The position numbers and the translations under genes were made by a program. From the NCBI GenBank assembly GCA_904066235.2, contig CAJFCV020000001.1, forward strand, positions 1,116,001-1,180,000: a stretch of DNA of 64,000 nucleotides, in the 5' to 3' direction. Source of the DNA: Bursaphelenchus xylophilus. Taxonomy: Eukaryota; Nematoda; Chromadorea; Rhabditida; Aphelenchoididae. Below the pieces are notes generated by a model, which was not told where the DNA came from, did not search any database, and saw nothing but the letters and a program-made list of their open reading frames with translations. This document shows positions 29,929-42,029 of the stretch, one piece after another. The first letter of the stretch is position 1. Every line of letters begins with the position of its first letter.

Positions 29929-32496
29929 TTAAGCAGTTAGACTATGCGAATATGTGGACACAGTCGTCAGCGACTTTCCAGACTTGAGAATTCTCAGCAT
30001 TCTTTGCAAGGTCGTGCGGTACGGTCGGACAAACCACAGAAGCATAAAGCATTCGATGTTCGCGTCAACGAACACGATTTGTATGCAAACCATGCCCACT
30101 TTGGGAAGCGGAGTGGGCAGGAAATACGGCAATACGAACATGATCTGCAACGGCAAGCACAGAACAGTAATTAACACAAGGACTTGCGCCGCAAATGACT
30201 TGAGCAGCATGAGATGCAAGAGTTTCGTCTTTTCCGGCCGTTTGCTGCATTTGATTTGATGATGTGTAAAGAAGAGCATGTAAATCGTAAAGGAGGCGGT
30301 GAATACCAATAAAATAGCAATAGAGAGCAATGCCGGGCCAGTCTCTGTTCCCGGAGCGAAGCAGAGAATATGAGGCATTCGTTGGAGTAGAGGCTCGATT
30401 TCAGGATCAGTCATGATTAACAGTTGGCGTTGAGCCGCTTGCTCAGGGAAGTTGATCAGCATGGGCACCTGGAATGCTTAATTTTTGTGGACTGCAGAAA
30501 ATGATGATTTTATTGTTCTGTCGGGAAAATAATGAGACCAATATCGCATCGTATCTCCGCCGAGAAAATGAATTGTGCCGAGACAAAATCAAATTGCTTT
30601 TCACTTCAGCGAGACGATCGGCACAGCGACATTGTGCTCATTATTTTCCCGACAGACTGATACTAAATCTTAGAGCCGGCTTTTCGGGTCAGCACAGAAT
30701 CGATCGATACAAGGCGTAGGGCAGGTGGAGACAAAAAAAGGTTTTAAGAGGCGCCTACAAGGCCTGGAAAAGCCGTTGGGTGCTCGGCGAAGGCCAGGCG
30801 AAAGCCTGTGGAGACTTGGCGAAGACATGCAATATGTCCACTTTGTCTAATTTTAGCCATTGCTAACCCTAGGCTGTTTTTTTTTCATTATCTTCCCCAC
30901 AAGGAAAATCGTATTATAGTTCTAATTGGAAAGTTTCGGTTGCCCATGTGGTTGCCCGCAACAGTCGTGGCGCCACCGGACAGCACTTTTCTGGATCAAT
31001 GGGTCATTTAATCACATTGGCTAGAAATTACAGCGCTTGAATCAATCAATTGCTTCAAGCAGCTGGGTACCAAAGGGTCCGCAATCTATTTTTTTATACT
31101 TTTTAATTGTTTGCCTTAATTTGTGTTGTAAATTCGTAATGTTTTGACCTTTTTAGGACAGAAGTGCTTCCATAGTTGAAAATTACTATATACCTCCGCA
31201 TTTCGCGTTCTCTCCAAAGATCGCGGAATATCTCGGCTACGCTGTAAAGAGCAAGCTACAACGTTCGAGATTTAATATAAGGTAGTATAGCCAACGTATA
31301 CGCGAAGCTTACAAAAAGTCTGAGCATTGCATTTGGGGTACTTGACTTGTAAATAAAAAGGAACCTTCACGCTGTCTGAATAGCCTTTTTGCAACCATAA
31401 TTTGAGCCCCATCCCACAACAATCCGAACTCAAACTTCAGCCTTACCCATATCATCGCATAGATCACCGCCAACGAACCGCAGAAGCCTATGACAGGATG
31501 GTCGGTTGTCATCAGCTTCATCGGCTTGTACAGCCTCGATTGTGGATGCAGCGATTGGGAGATGCGATAAAATAACTCGAATCCAACAATCACCATCCGG
31601 CCGGTGGTGAAGAATGCGACGATACCGAAAAACGCCTTTTCGTTTTGTGTGATTGCGGCGCCAAACGCGTAGAAGGTGAGACATGGCAGAGGGAGGATCT
31701 CAATAACTCCAACTGCACTCCAGAGCGAGTCGGAGATGGTTGACCTATGGAGAGAGAGGGCTCAAAGAGGTCGTATAGCTTACCATGTGATTGCGGAGAG
31801 CAGATAGTAGTGGTAGAGTTTCACGTTGATTGTTTGGGCTGAAAAGGTGCCAAATTCAATATGTATTAAATCTAAGCGAAGAGTCCTGTTTTTTGGATCT
31901 TCAGAATGAAAGGTGACATGTTATACGATGATTTTTTTTGTTTGAATTTTCAAAATGAATGGTGACATGTTATACGATGATTTTTTTTGACTTATTAGAA
32001 CGAAAGGTGACACGTTATACGATGAAATTTTTTTTGATTTTTCACGATAAAAGATGACATTTTATACGATGGAAAATTCTCTTCAAATTTTGAAAATCTA
32101 AGGTGACATGTTATACGATGAAGAGCCAAAAAAAGCGAAGAGTCAATAAAAATTTTCCAGGCTCGTTTTCCGAGCTGCGCCCGACCATTTCCAATGAAAT
32201 TCCGGAAAGGAAACCGGCCCAAGTTTTTGAATTTTCAAAATGAAAGGAAACATGTTATGCGATGGACAATTTTTTTTCGTTTTCAATATGAGAAGTGACA
32301 TGCTATACGATGAAAGTTTTTACAGCTTTGAATGCCCAATTTTAGCAATAAAAATTTCCCACAACCACTTACATTTCATCATGACAGTCAACGTAAACGC
32401 CACCACCACAATCTTCACAACAAATGCGATATTGCATGCTGTCGCGAAGAGCTCAAGCTGTACGTCGGACGGGAAATTCTCGGCCGAAAGCAGCAT
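29929..32496 (-). CDS. Srh/Sri-like serpentine chemoreceptor (gene F)
   Basis: Four exons: 32373-32496, 31784-31838, 31447-31744 and 29929-30468; 338 residues. Exon 3 is 298 nt, one codon shorter than in genes A, D and E, the same as gene G. The protein opens MLLSAENFPSD and continues with TINVKLYHYYLL, ILPLPCLTFYAFG, LFYRISQSLHPQSRLYKP, VPMLINFPEQAAQRQLL, TKLLHLMLLKSFAAQ and VRPYRTT. F and G form a second sub-family, sharing LxPCxxFxxFG and HPQSxLYKP. Predicted 7TM chemoreceptor. The first intron contains a tandem array of ACATGTTATACGATGA units and the last intron a MITE. Intact. Confidence 0.8.
30511..30662. mobile_element. TCAGTCTG MITE, copy 10
   Basis: In the last intron of gene F. Interior in the orientation CGCCGAGAAAATGAATTGTG to CACTTCAGCGAGACGATCGG. 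Confidence 0.85.
30945..31180. repeat. Dispersed repeat, copy 1 of the CAGCTGGGTACCAAAGGGTC family
   Basis: About 235 bp nearly repeated at 36200-36410, including CGCTTGAATCAATCAATT and GTAATGTTTTGACCTTT. No terminal structure was detected. In the last intron of gene F. Confidence 0.7.
31900..32325. repeat. Tandem array of ACATGTTATACGATGA units (array 1)
   Basis: Seven degenerate units of 40-60 bp, each with a GGTGACATGTTATACGATGA core preceded by a TTTTCAAAATGAAA stretch. Interrupted at about 32130-32225 by unrelated sequence. Located in intron 1 of gene F. Confidence 0.85.
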
Positions 32497-32684
32497 GAAT
32501 TGCGTTTTTTGAAAGCGAATGGCATTTCACAAACACCTGTCCGCATTCCTAATATTAAATAAGGTTTTTCGGCGTTAAAGTGACATAATTCGTAGGCAAT
32601 TTTGGCTCAAAGAACGTCGTAATTAAATTTATAATTTATTTGTAAATAGCGCAAATATTCGTACACTTCGTATATAGGGGATAT

Positions 32685-35600
32685 TTACTCGTCTTTCTTT
32701 CCAGCGTACACCTTGGACACCCGGTATCGCAACACGCCAGTCCCTTTGCCCAGCAGATAGTCCAGACGCACGTTCAGCCGCAGGAACTCGTAGAGCGAGA
32801 GGAAGTTGTTCTGGCGCTTGTAGACGCCCGGATAGCGCTCAAAGACCCGCTGGATGGCCTTGGTCGCTTCGGGGAGATGATAGTGGGGGATCTTGGTGAA
32901 GAAGAGATGGTGAACCACGTGACCTGAAAAGGATGTTGCAAGCGTTTGATTCAAATTTTTTTTGGCTAATAAGGCTGTCGGGAAAATAATGAGAAAATTT
33001 TCGTTGCGCTGATCATGTCGCTGAAGTGAATAGAAACTTGGTTTTGCCGCGACATAATTCATTTTTCTCGGTGGTGATGCGATCTTCGGTGCGACGGAGT
33101 GCTCATTATTTTCCCAACAGACTGATAAGCCCTGAAAATTTCTCGCGGCCACGAATGGTGTCGCAGAAAATTTCTAGAGCTTTTTGCCCACTCAATGAAA
33201 ACATAAAAAATAGTTTTTCTTTTCTTGGCGGCGATGCAATTTTCGATATAACGTTGTGTTCATTATTTTCCCGACTGACATTTGGTGCAAGTAGTCTAAA
33301 TTGTTTCTTGCCGGAAATAAATCACTAATAGGGATTTTTTTCAAACCAATGTTTACCTCATGTACAAGGTCGGAGATGGGGCCACTGCGTCGATAAAGTA
33401 CGGTAGATCCGAACGTAACACCCTTTCTAATACTGCATAGAACACGAGAAATGGCATTAAGCGCAGGTTGGTTCAAAACCGGAAGAAAAACTCGCAAATT
33501 TCCAAGTGGAACCAAAAACCTGGGACACCCAAAAATTTTTTAAAAATTGCCATAACGTCAGAGAACTGGCGTCAAATGGGATCAAACTTTGCATAGCTTA
33601 CTCTTGAAGGTTGATTAACGCTTGTGTAAAATTTCATGACATTTGAGAAGAAACCCTCCGAGATATGATCAAAAAATGGGGTGGAACCAAAAACCTCTGA
33701 CGCACTGTAAAGGAGCGGTCACTTTGCACTTTTTTGGTTTCCGCACTGGGCATCGAAAATATCGCTGCGACATAAGCGAGTTTCAACCGCGTCGCACGGC
33801 AACCCAGGAAGTCTCCCGCCTTGTTTCGACACTTCGCACACCTAGTATCCATCGAATTTACACGAAATGTCACAAAAGAATTTTTCGTTGGATTTTCCGG
33901 CCAAAAAATATTTTTCTCGTAATTATTTTATTTCTTTTGCGAATTTTGACACTTCGTTTGGACGGAACTCAAAAGTGGGTGGGAGACATTTTTCTTCTAC
34001 AGGGTGTTCCTAGAATTATGGAAAAAACTATTCATTAATAACTTTGTGCTCGGTGGTCCAATCCAAAAAATTTTTTTTGCATTTTACAGGAAAACCTTTG
34101 AGTTTTTAGAATCAAGAAAAAATTTTTTCATTGATCGGCGGAGACTCCGGTAATCCTCCTTGAATTCGGCGGAGTGCTTTTTTCACAAACGAGGCTGCAA
34201 ATTGTTGTATGTGTGAAGTAAATGGGCGGGAGAGGATTCAATAGATACAATATGACATTTGTTTCAAATTTTTTTCATTCGGCGGAGACATTTTTTAACC
34301 TCGGCGGACAATTTTTCTTCGACTTTTGAGAGTCAAAATTGGCTAAAATCAAAACGTAGGTATTCCTGGTGGCATGGCGCCTAAATACGACTTATTACGT
34401 CTTCGGCCTACTGAGAGAAGAAAAAAAGGCAATTCGGCGGAGAAATCGGCGGAGAAAAAAATGAACCCATTTTACAGCCTCGTTTGTGAAAAAAGCACTC
34501 CGCCGAATTCAAGGCGGATTACGGAAGTCTCCGCCGATAAAACGAAAAAATCTTTTTTGATTCTAAAAACTCCAAGGGTTTTCTGCAAAATGCAAAAAAA
34601 AATTTTCGGATTGGACCACCGAGCATAAAGTTATTAACGAATAGTTTTTTCCACAATTCTTGGAACACCCTGTATTTCGGGTTGCCGTGCACCGCCTTTT
34701 GCCAGCTTAATCCTCAAACACTCACCATCCGTAATATGATGCATCAATGTGTCTATATACATTCCGTACGTCCTGTCGATGGTCTGTGTCTGACCTCTGA
34801 CAAAACTCCACTCCGAATCCTCATAAACCTCAATCTCTTCGTCCTGATGTTGCAGATATGTCACCATGATCAGCCAAAGGCCTTGGAAAAGGAGTGGGAC
34901 CACGTAGTACTTTGTGTATCTGTACACATTGTAGTCGCAGACGACAAATGCCCCGTAGGCGCATGCAAAACACGCCGCAACACTGATGGCGCACTTGATT
35001 TGATCGGCGTGCGTTTTGAAGAGCCTGGAGAAGGGGTAGTAGTGGGAGCCATCCGGGATTCCCATCACAAGGTAGAGAGCGTTCCATCTGAAGATTTATT
35101 TATATATATTTTTTTTTTTTTTTTTAATTTTGAGCTCGAGCTCTGCAGAAACAATCGAGGTTTTTAGAAAAAAAGTCGTCGCAGCGACGCTTCCGACGCA
35201 CTGTGCGAAAACCAAAAAGTAAAAATGCACGATGCAAAAATGGGATTTTTTGTGCACAGTGGGGGCCGCGGCAAAATGTCCATGCACTTTATGAAAATCG
35301 GGAAAAATAACGAGCACTCTGTTGCATCAAAAATCTGTCATCGCAGCGGAGAAAATGATCAGTATCGCGGCAAACTATCGTTTTTCACTTTAGCGACGCG
35401 ATCGGCGCGGCGACATCACGCTCATTATTTTCCCGACAGACTGATACCATTCCAGAGTTCCGTCTGTCTTTCCCTCCTCACGCACCTGATGAATCCCGAA
35501 AGTGGGAATTTGTTGAAGTTCTGGAAGACCCAATGTCTGTTGAAGTGGTACTCCTCCGTGACCCACGGATGACTGTGGTCCTTCTCCAAATGCGCCGTAT

Positions 35601-37370
35601 ACTGATGATGTTGGCGATGCGACTTTTGCCATGGCCAATATGGCACCATCAATGGCGCGTGCGCAACATGACCCAAGATATCGTTGAGTATCACCGACTC
35701 GGAGAAGGTCCCATGGCCACAATCGTGGCCAACAACAAACAACGAGAACATGAACATTCCCATGATGTAGTACCTATAATTTGATGGTAAAATGCGAGAC
35801 TTTTAAAAGTTTCGATAACTTGGAAAAGGTTTTAAACTTCTTTATCTTACCATGACAACAGCCCGAACCACCCAAAGTATTGTTCAACGTAGGGGACGAC
35901 AAGATATAGGCCGGCGATGACAGCAAAGTCCCAAAGCAAGAAGAATGTGGATTTTTTCCAATCCTTTTCGAAACATTCCGCCGGAATGGCGTTGCGAAGC
36001 TCCGTCAAGGTCGGTAGATTTGGCTTGGACACCTGAAAAGTCAATGCCAATAGACAAAGTTTAAAAGAGAAGTGCCCCAAGTCACTACGCTCAGATTTTA
36101 TTTAAGTTCAGCGCACACTTTGTACATAGGCCACACATCAATTCTTAAAATTTTTAGCTTGCGCTTTGCAGCAAGAGGGCGTTGCCTGCAAGTGTTTCGA
36201 CACCACCTCACGACCTCTCCCAGCTCTCTTCTGGACCACTGGGTCATTTAATCACTTTGACTAGCGATTACAACGCTTGAATCAATCAATTACTTCAAAC
36301 AGCTGGGTACCAAAGGGTCCGCAATCTATTGTTTATACTTTTTAATTTGTGTTGTAAATTCGTAATGTTTTGACCTTTGTAGGTCAGAAGTTTATAGTTG
36401 AAAATTACTTCCTGACAGAACTGTTTACGAAAAACAAATAACAATCAGAAAAGGTGGGGGGTTCAGAAGATTGGTCACCGCCCAAAGATCAAAACTCTTG
36501 GGAAAATGAACGGGGATTTCATCTGATTGTTTTGACCGGCTGAGGACATTTTATACAATGAAAAGGTGGCTAGAGACAGCTTAGTTTAGGCTTAGTCCAA
36601 GCTTAGATTAGCGCTTAGGCTTATTGTTAGGCTTCTAGTTTTTTCCTGGGCACAGCTCGCATTGATTTCTAATTTTTGAAATTTTTAAGGCCTGCTCCGG
36701 GCCGTTTAATTTTGCGGCCCGGCCCAACTTGCGCCCGTGCCAGCAAGTTGATAAATGCGTGCGGCTTTGAGGGGGAATATTTCGGCCATGATTAGCGATT
36801 AGAGGGCCTCGAGATTAGATGACACACGGTGTACTGCCCGATTTTCAGGCCTGGCCAGGGTCGGGCCGGCCCGGTTTGAAAAAGCTAGGATTTTCCGAGA
36901 GTTCTCAAAAAAGTGGCGAAATTCGAAAAAAAAAATATCGAAAAAATTTTCAAAGTTACATCAAAAAGTCTAAAACAATGACCGGTCTGCTCCAAATGTA
37001 ATATGGCAAGAATTTCTGGCATCCAAAAAACATCCGGCTAGCACGTTTTCCACAGAATGAAAGTTTGCAGACTCAATAAATTACACAAAAAATTTTCACC
37101 GGGCCGACCGGGCCAGGCCTTCGTAATTTTCGTGGCCCGGATTGCAGTCATGCTTACTCTAGATCCCACTAGGATAAGGAGAAAACCAATTTTTCCGGAA
37201 CTTTTTGCCCAACGGACTTCTTCGGCATTTACGCTTCAAACATTTGTCCACAATCGCCTTCATAGCCACCAAAAACATTCGCCTACCTTCTCCTCCACAT
37301 TATTGTTCTGTTCCAGCGCACGGGGTACCGTAATCTCTTCGTCGATTTGATTCGGATACGCCGCCACCAT
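32685..37370 (-). CDS. fat-2: Membrane fatty acid desaturase, delta-12/omega-3 type (fat-2-like)
   Basis: Five exons: 37287-37370, 35851-36032, 35486-35773, 34726-35087 and 32685-32923; 384 residues. The three histidine boxes are intact: HDCGH in exon 3, HRQHH in exon 3, and HVVHH at the start of exon 5. Other blocks include WPWQKSHRQHHQYT, HPWVTEE, VRGQTQTIDR and HHITDG. In worms, FAT-2 (delta-12) and FAT-1 (omega-3) desaturate oleate and C18-C20 polyunsaturates in the ER membrane. The sequence around the second box resembles FAT-2 more, so I favour that, but cannot exclude another paralogue. Exon 1 (MVAAYPNQIDEE) was chosen because it gives an ATG, a GT donor and phase 0. Introns of 1254 and 1802 nt are packed with transposons; the frame is intact. 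Confidence 0.88.
32969..33127. mobile_element. TCAGTCTG MITE, copy 11
   Basis: Left end slightly decayed (AAGGCTGTCGGGAAAATAA), right end CCCAACAGACTGATA. In the last intron of the desaturase. Confidence 0.8.
33150..33290. mobile_element. TCAGTCTG MITE fragment
   Basis: Only the right half is recognisable: CTTGGCGGCGATGCAATTTT, then TTCATTATTTTCCCGACTGA. In the last desaturase intron. Confidence 0.65.
34000..34672. mobile_element. Mariner-like palindromic element, CAGGGTGTTCC ends
   Basis: 673 bp flanked by TA. Inverted arms begin CAGGGTGTTCCTAGAATTAT and extend inward through the GGTGGTCCAATCC and AAAACTCCAAGGG regions to an arm with GGCGGAGA blocks. No transposase; a non-autonomous Tc1/mariner-type foldback. 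It lies in the 1.8-kb intron of the desaturase. Confidence 0.85.
35222..35447. mobile_element. AAAGTGCATGG element joined to TCAGTCTG MITE copy 12
   Basis: 35222-35300 is a half copy of the TCCATGCACTTTATGAAAAT repeat. It runs directly into a MITE whose left end is truncated (TCGGGAAAAATAACGAG) and whose right end (CCCGACAGACTGATA) is intact. In the third desaturase intron. Confidence 0.7.
36200..36410. repeat. Dispersed repeat, copy 2 of the CAGCTGGGTACCAAAGGGTC family
   Basis: Second copy of 30945-31180, with a small deletion in the T-rich middle. Inside desaturase intron 1. Confidence 0.7.
36680..37140. repeat. GGCCCGGCC-rich repeat
   Basis: Recurrent GGGCCGGCCCGGTTTGAAAA-type blocks around 36710, 36850 and 37100. 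The same words appear near 38240-38310 and 48100-48160. A repeat family of unknown structure. Confidence 0.5.
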
Positions 37371-38322
37371 AATTCAACGCCTCGCGGTGTATACGACTAA
37401 TTGTCGACCCGCTTCGAGCGTCTTTTTAAAGTGCGGTGATCGCCGGGGCGGTAATCGTACTTTGATCGTTTCGCCACACATGTACGTTTTAACTCGATGA
37501 TTAAGTGCGTGAAACTGAAAGTGGGAGCCGCAGAAAAGGGGGTTGTGCTCTTCAACTGATAGTGAGGGGGTTTTTTTAGACGTTGAAAAAATTTACAGTG
37601 CTCCAGCCTTGTTTGGAAAAATGCGGTCAATCCTATGCGGAACACAGTGCAAGGGCCTGGAAATTGATTTTTATAGCGAGGTTTTACCTTTACAAACTCT
37701 ATTTTGGCTTAAAGTAGCGTTTGAGGCACTGCGACTTTGTTACCGAAAGATTTCGTTGTACCGGGATTTGTAGACAGAACTCTGGCTATTTTAAATTTAG
37801 TAAGCCACAATTATGATGTTTATGGGTCGTTATGGAGACGTTCCGTTTTAGCGAGCTCCATTTCGGCCTAGAATAGGCTTTTGAGGCACTATGACTTTGT
37901 TATAGAAAGGGTTTGTTGTACATAGGCCTGTAAGCAGAACTCTAAATATTTCAAATTTAATAACCCTCAATTATGATGTTCATGGTACAATTCGTTGAAA
38001 AAAGAAGATTTTCTTACAATTTGGATCTTCTTTTTTTTAATAAGTAGAACGCGAACTGATAAGCCTCCATTTTTTGTGGAATTTATACCTTCCACTACGG
38101 TAACTTCCGTAACGCACGAGTTAGACACTCTCATATGTCTTGGAAATTAAGCAGTGGAATTTTTGTACAGCTAACTCCCTTAGAACAAAACTTGTCTGTA
38201 AATTTATGAAACAAGTTGATAAATCCCAAGAGCCAACTTTGAGACGAGCCGGGCCGGCCACTTTCGGCCTAGTGAAAAAGCCTGGGTTTTGGCCTAGAGC
38301 CGGCCCGGCAAATTGAACTTAC

Positions 38323-38439
38323 CATCAGTCTGTCGGAAAAATAATGAGCACTGCGTTGAAGTGAAAGGCAATTTAATTTTTCCGCGACACAATTCATGTT
38401 CTCGGCCGCGATACGACTTTCGTGCTCGACAGACTGATA
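38323..38439. mobile_element. TCAGTCTG MITE, copy 13
   Basis: 117-bp internally shortened copy with both ends present. Confidence 0.8.
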
Positions 38440-38679
38440 GCAAAAAGAATACAAATTGTAGTATTTTATTCAAGAAATGAAGGGAACTTTTTTTATAAAT
38501 TTGCCTAATTACAGTCAAAGGAAAGGTGGGTTGTATTAGCAGCCGTTTTTTGTTTTGTGTTTATTACGGCTTTTTTCCAGTAAATAGCAATACTAGTCCT
38601 CCCTGAAAACCGCCGGGCTGATTTTTGGCGTTCGAACTGTACGAAAAAAGTCAGGGTGCGTGCAGCAGCTCAAAAAATC

Positions 38680-38839
38680 CTATCGGTCCGTCGGGAAAAA
38701 AACGGCGGATCGTCGCGCCTCCGAATCGCCCATCATCGCTTTGCGACTGCAAGCCGCGGCTTGGGATTTGGTGCGCGACAGCGGCGAGGCGAGACATTTT
38801 GATGCGACGATCCGCCGTTATTTTTCCGACAGACGGATA
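38680..38839. mobile_element. TCAGTCTG MITE relative with altered ends, copy 14
   Basis: Ends read TCGGTCCGTCGGGAAAAAAA and the matching complement. The interior is of the GGTGCGCGACAGCGGCGAGG type, with ACGGCGGATCGTCGCG next to each end in place of ATGTGGATT. A diverged sub-family. Confidence 0.75.
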
Positions 38840-38939
38840 TTGCACGGTGCAAAAAAGAAGAAATTACACAGTGCAAAGAAAGCTGTTTGCGCACTGTGCA
38901 TGTCGCCAATTTCAGTCCGGCGACTTTCCGGAACGCCTG

Positions 38940-39035
38940 CTACGTCTTTTCAAAAGTGCGTAGACTTTTTATCGCAAGCTTTCCGCATTGTGCAGTTAAC
39001 CTTGTGCACCGTGCAATTGAAAACTCTCAGCGACT
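38940..39035. repeat. GTGCGTAGACTTTTT repeat, copy 2
   Basis: Matches 23985-24065 through GTGCGTAGACTTTTTATCGC and CCGTGCAATTGAAAA. Confidence 0.6.
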
Positions 39036-39957
39036 TATATACCGATAGTGGTATCGGTATATCAAAATGCACTAGCGGGCATGGGAAACCGATTTTCCAG
39101 CAAGGTCGAGCGCCAATTTTTGGCCGGACCACGAGCCATCTCTAAGAATCTTTTCATAAAAAAAACTCTCTCTTAAAAAACATTTTTTTATTTTTAGAGA
39201 TATGCCTTACACCGTCTTCTTAACTGTAGTCCACATTTTCTTTAAGCCGCATCAAAATTCATGCCGTATAACAAAGCCTTCACTATAACAAACAAGTTTT
39301 TTTTGGGCAGCATTCTTCCTGTGACATATCACTTTGCACTTTTCCCAATTGTTTATTTTTCTTTACTTATTTGTCACAAATCATACACTTCGCCAGACGT
39401 GGAATCGCGGAGCCATGTGTGGTCCGCGGCGCTGTGGTCTCATTCTGGCCTGCTACAAAGACAGGACCAGTGATAGGGGCGAGCCAGGTGGTCTCGCCGA
39501 CAACTTTATCAAAAATGATTTATCGCCCGCTTCCCGTTGCGAAGAGGACACCGTTATCATGGAATTGTAATAATTTGGCGAAAAGGGCAAACAGATTTGG
39601 GAGTGTTGTAGGTTGATCATGATGCAGAAATGGAGAAAAGTGCAACCGTTCCTTTTTCTTCGTTTTTTTAATGGCCTTGAAATTGCAAGAAAATTATCGG
39701 TTTGTAGTTTTTTTATTTTTTTAAGTTATGCTTTCTGCAAAAATAAAAAACGATCTCTGTCTGGGAAATGATATAGGATGTAACGAAGAAGTGCAAAAAA
39801 GAGGGTACACTGCAATTGAAGGACGATACGACGATTGGGGAATACGCAATGTGATTGCCCATCCTCGAGTTTTCAAATCAATTTTAACCTCTTGGATAGC
39901 TGCAAAGAGCACAAAAATATTCGCAAAAACTTTCTGCAATATTTCTTGAAACACACT

Positions 39958-40098
39958 GTATGAGTTTGTCGGGAAAATAATGTGCAGTGTCGCATCGGCA
40001 ATCGCATCGCCGCCAAGAAAATTAATTGTGTCGCGGAGAAAATGGAATTGCAATCGGCAAAGCGTGACTGTGCTCAGTATTTTTCCCGATGAACTCCT
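39958..40098. mobile_element. TCAGTCTG MITE, copy 15
   Basis: Left end GAGTTTGTCGGGAAAATAAT, right end TTTTTCCCGATGAACTC; both slightly decayed. Confidence 0.75.
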
Positions 40099-40569
40099 CT
40101 AGTAACAGAGGAGTTCAGGAACGAAGGTTCCTTGCAATTCAGAGATGATAAGACGGTCAAAGAGTAAAATAGAATGTAGCTTGTGTCTCGATGTGAGTTC
40201 TTGACCTCTCAGAAATTCGCAGAAAAAAAGTTGCCTTGAAACGAAGAATTTGAATGGAATGGAAATGAAATTAAAAAAATTAGGATTTCATAATGTTACA
40301 CCTTGTGCTGTGATTGTCATCCTCATTTGATGTCCTACCGGAGACAAAAAGTCGATGCGGAACCAATCGCTTATCAAGAATTTGTAAGAAACATAAAAGT
40401 GCAGAACTGATTTTTTGAACCATCAACAATTTTCAAAAAAAAGTTGCCTTGAAACGAAGAATTTGAGCGAAAAAATAAAAAAAAGGGAGAAAACGGCGCA
40501 GAGGCGAATGGGGATTTTGCTAATCATGGGCCTGGCTTTAGGATTGAGGCCGAAGAGGCTGGCTTTTTG

Positions 40570-40880
40570 GATTTTCAAAATGACAGGTGACATGTTATAC
40601 GATGAAAAAATTTCTTCAAGTCTTCAAAAAAGGAGGGTGACATGTTATACGATGATTTTTTTCAAATTTTCAAGAAATTTTTAAAATGACAGGTGACAGG
40701 TTATACGATGAAAAAATTTCTTCAAGTCTTCAAAAGGGAGGGTGACATGTTATACGATGGAAATTTTTTCTCAAGTTTTCATCACAAAAAGGTGGCATGT
40801 TATATGAAGAAATCTCCTCAAATTTTCAAAATGAAAGCTGACATTTTACACGATAAAAAACTTTCTTCAAATTTTCAAAA
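40570..40880. repeat. Tandem array of ACATGTTATACGATGA units (array 2)
   Basis: Six degenerate units, about 40-60 bp each, same strand as array 1. The fourth and sixth units have mutated cores (TGTTATATGAAG, ATTTTACACGAT). Confidence 0.85.
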
Positions 40881-41440
40881 ATTTTCGAGATGAAAGGCGA
40901 GAATTTCAAAAAAAATCAGTAAAATTTTTTCTTCGTATAAAATTTCATTGAAATTAAAAAAAAATGGCCGACCTTAAAAAAAGTAAAAAAGTGTCCAAAT
41001 TAACCTTGGACTCAATTTAAAACCAAAGGTACCAAAAGCTTCCTACAGTAATTGCAATTTGCGCCTTCCGAAACGTTTAATCGATTAATCAGAATGTTTG
41101 ATTAATGGAATGTTGCTGCGTTGTAATACATTGTGTTTCTAATGCGAAACAGTCTGTTCCGGCCTGATCCAATTGAACTTCGCCTTCTTCTGCGCGGTTT
41201 TTTGCCTTACGATTTGTCGTGTGCATTACAATTTGTCGATTCTTTGAGCTCGAGGGCAGGTTGTAGAGAACGGTTTGGTGTAACAAAGTCGACAAATTCG
41301 ATGGTGATTTTAATTTAATTTGGACTAAAAATACGTTTCTGAGCGAAACCTTTGATGCTTGGTGTTTGGCATTTATTTATTCAACCAAAGTTAAATTTCC
41401 ACTTTCAGAGAAAATTTTACAGTGTGATTTATAGGCATAT

Positions 41441-41832
41441 ATCAGTCTGTCGGGAAAGTAATGTGGGTTTCTCCCCAAATTGAAGCAAATTTTTCATCGT
41501 ATAACATGTCACCTTTCATTAGGAAATTTTTTTTAAATCATCTAGAAAATTTAAAAAAATCATCGTATAACATGTCACCTTTTTTTGAAAACTTGAAGGA
41601 ATTTTTTCATCGTATAACATGTCACCTTTCATTACGAAATTTTTTCTATATAAAATCATCGTATAATATGACACCTTTAATTCGAAAATATTTAAAAATC
41701 ATCGTATAACATGTCACCTTTTTTTGAAAACTTGAAGGGTTTTTTCATCGTATAACATGTCACTTTTCATTATGAAATTTTTTTTTAAACAGTTTGCTAC
41801 GAGAAGCCCACATTATTTTCCCGGCAGAATAA
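41441..41832. mobile_element. TCAGTCTG MITE enclosing satellite units (copy 16)
   Basis: The ends are standard, TCAGTCTGTCGGGAAAGTAA and CCACATTATTTTCCCGGCAG, and the inverted match continues into GTGGGTTTCTC/GAGAAGCCCAC. Where other copies have their ~110-bp interior, this one has about six tandem units with the core CATCGTATAACATGTCACCT, the same sequence as arrays 1 and 2 on the other strand. Confidence 0.85.
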
Positions 41833-42029
41833 TACCACGAATGCTCCAAGCTCAGATTTTGATGAAACGTGTCGATTTGGGCGGGGAAATGTGGTCAATT
41901 CAATGTTTCAAGCGTGATTGAACTTGTTAGGAACAAAAAGTCATAAGATATGTGTGGAGTCAGTGCGATTTTTCGATTTATTCCGGAACATCGCGCTGTG
42001 TAAATTGTACTTCATAAGAAATATAATAT

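Larger units (their letters stand above)
37371..41438. other. Four-kilobase gene-free repeat region
   Basis: I see no supportable gene. Contents: a ~190-bp diverged tandem duplication at 37710-37990 (shared GTTGTAC and AATTATGATGTT blocks), GGCCCGGCC words near 38250, MITE copies at 38323, 38680 and 39958, a GTGCGTAGACTTTTT repeat near 38950, and tandem array 2 at 40570-40880. Confidence 0.55.

Noticed and set aside
31900..32325. CRISPR-like spaced repeats
   Set aside because: Units are degenerate, spacing varies, the genome is eukaryotic and there are no cas genes; it is a satellite array.
36099..36106. TATTTAAG outside the Maverick
   Set aside because: It is inside a repeat-filled desaturase intron with no gene start downstream; an AT-rich octamer is expected to occur a few times by chance in 64 kb.
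39261..39616. Overlapping frames near 39.3 kb with a hydrophobic segment
   Set aside because: Three frames are open at once without splice context, family resemblance or codon bias.
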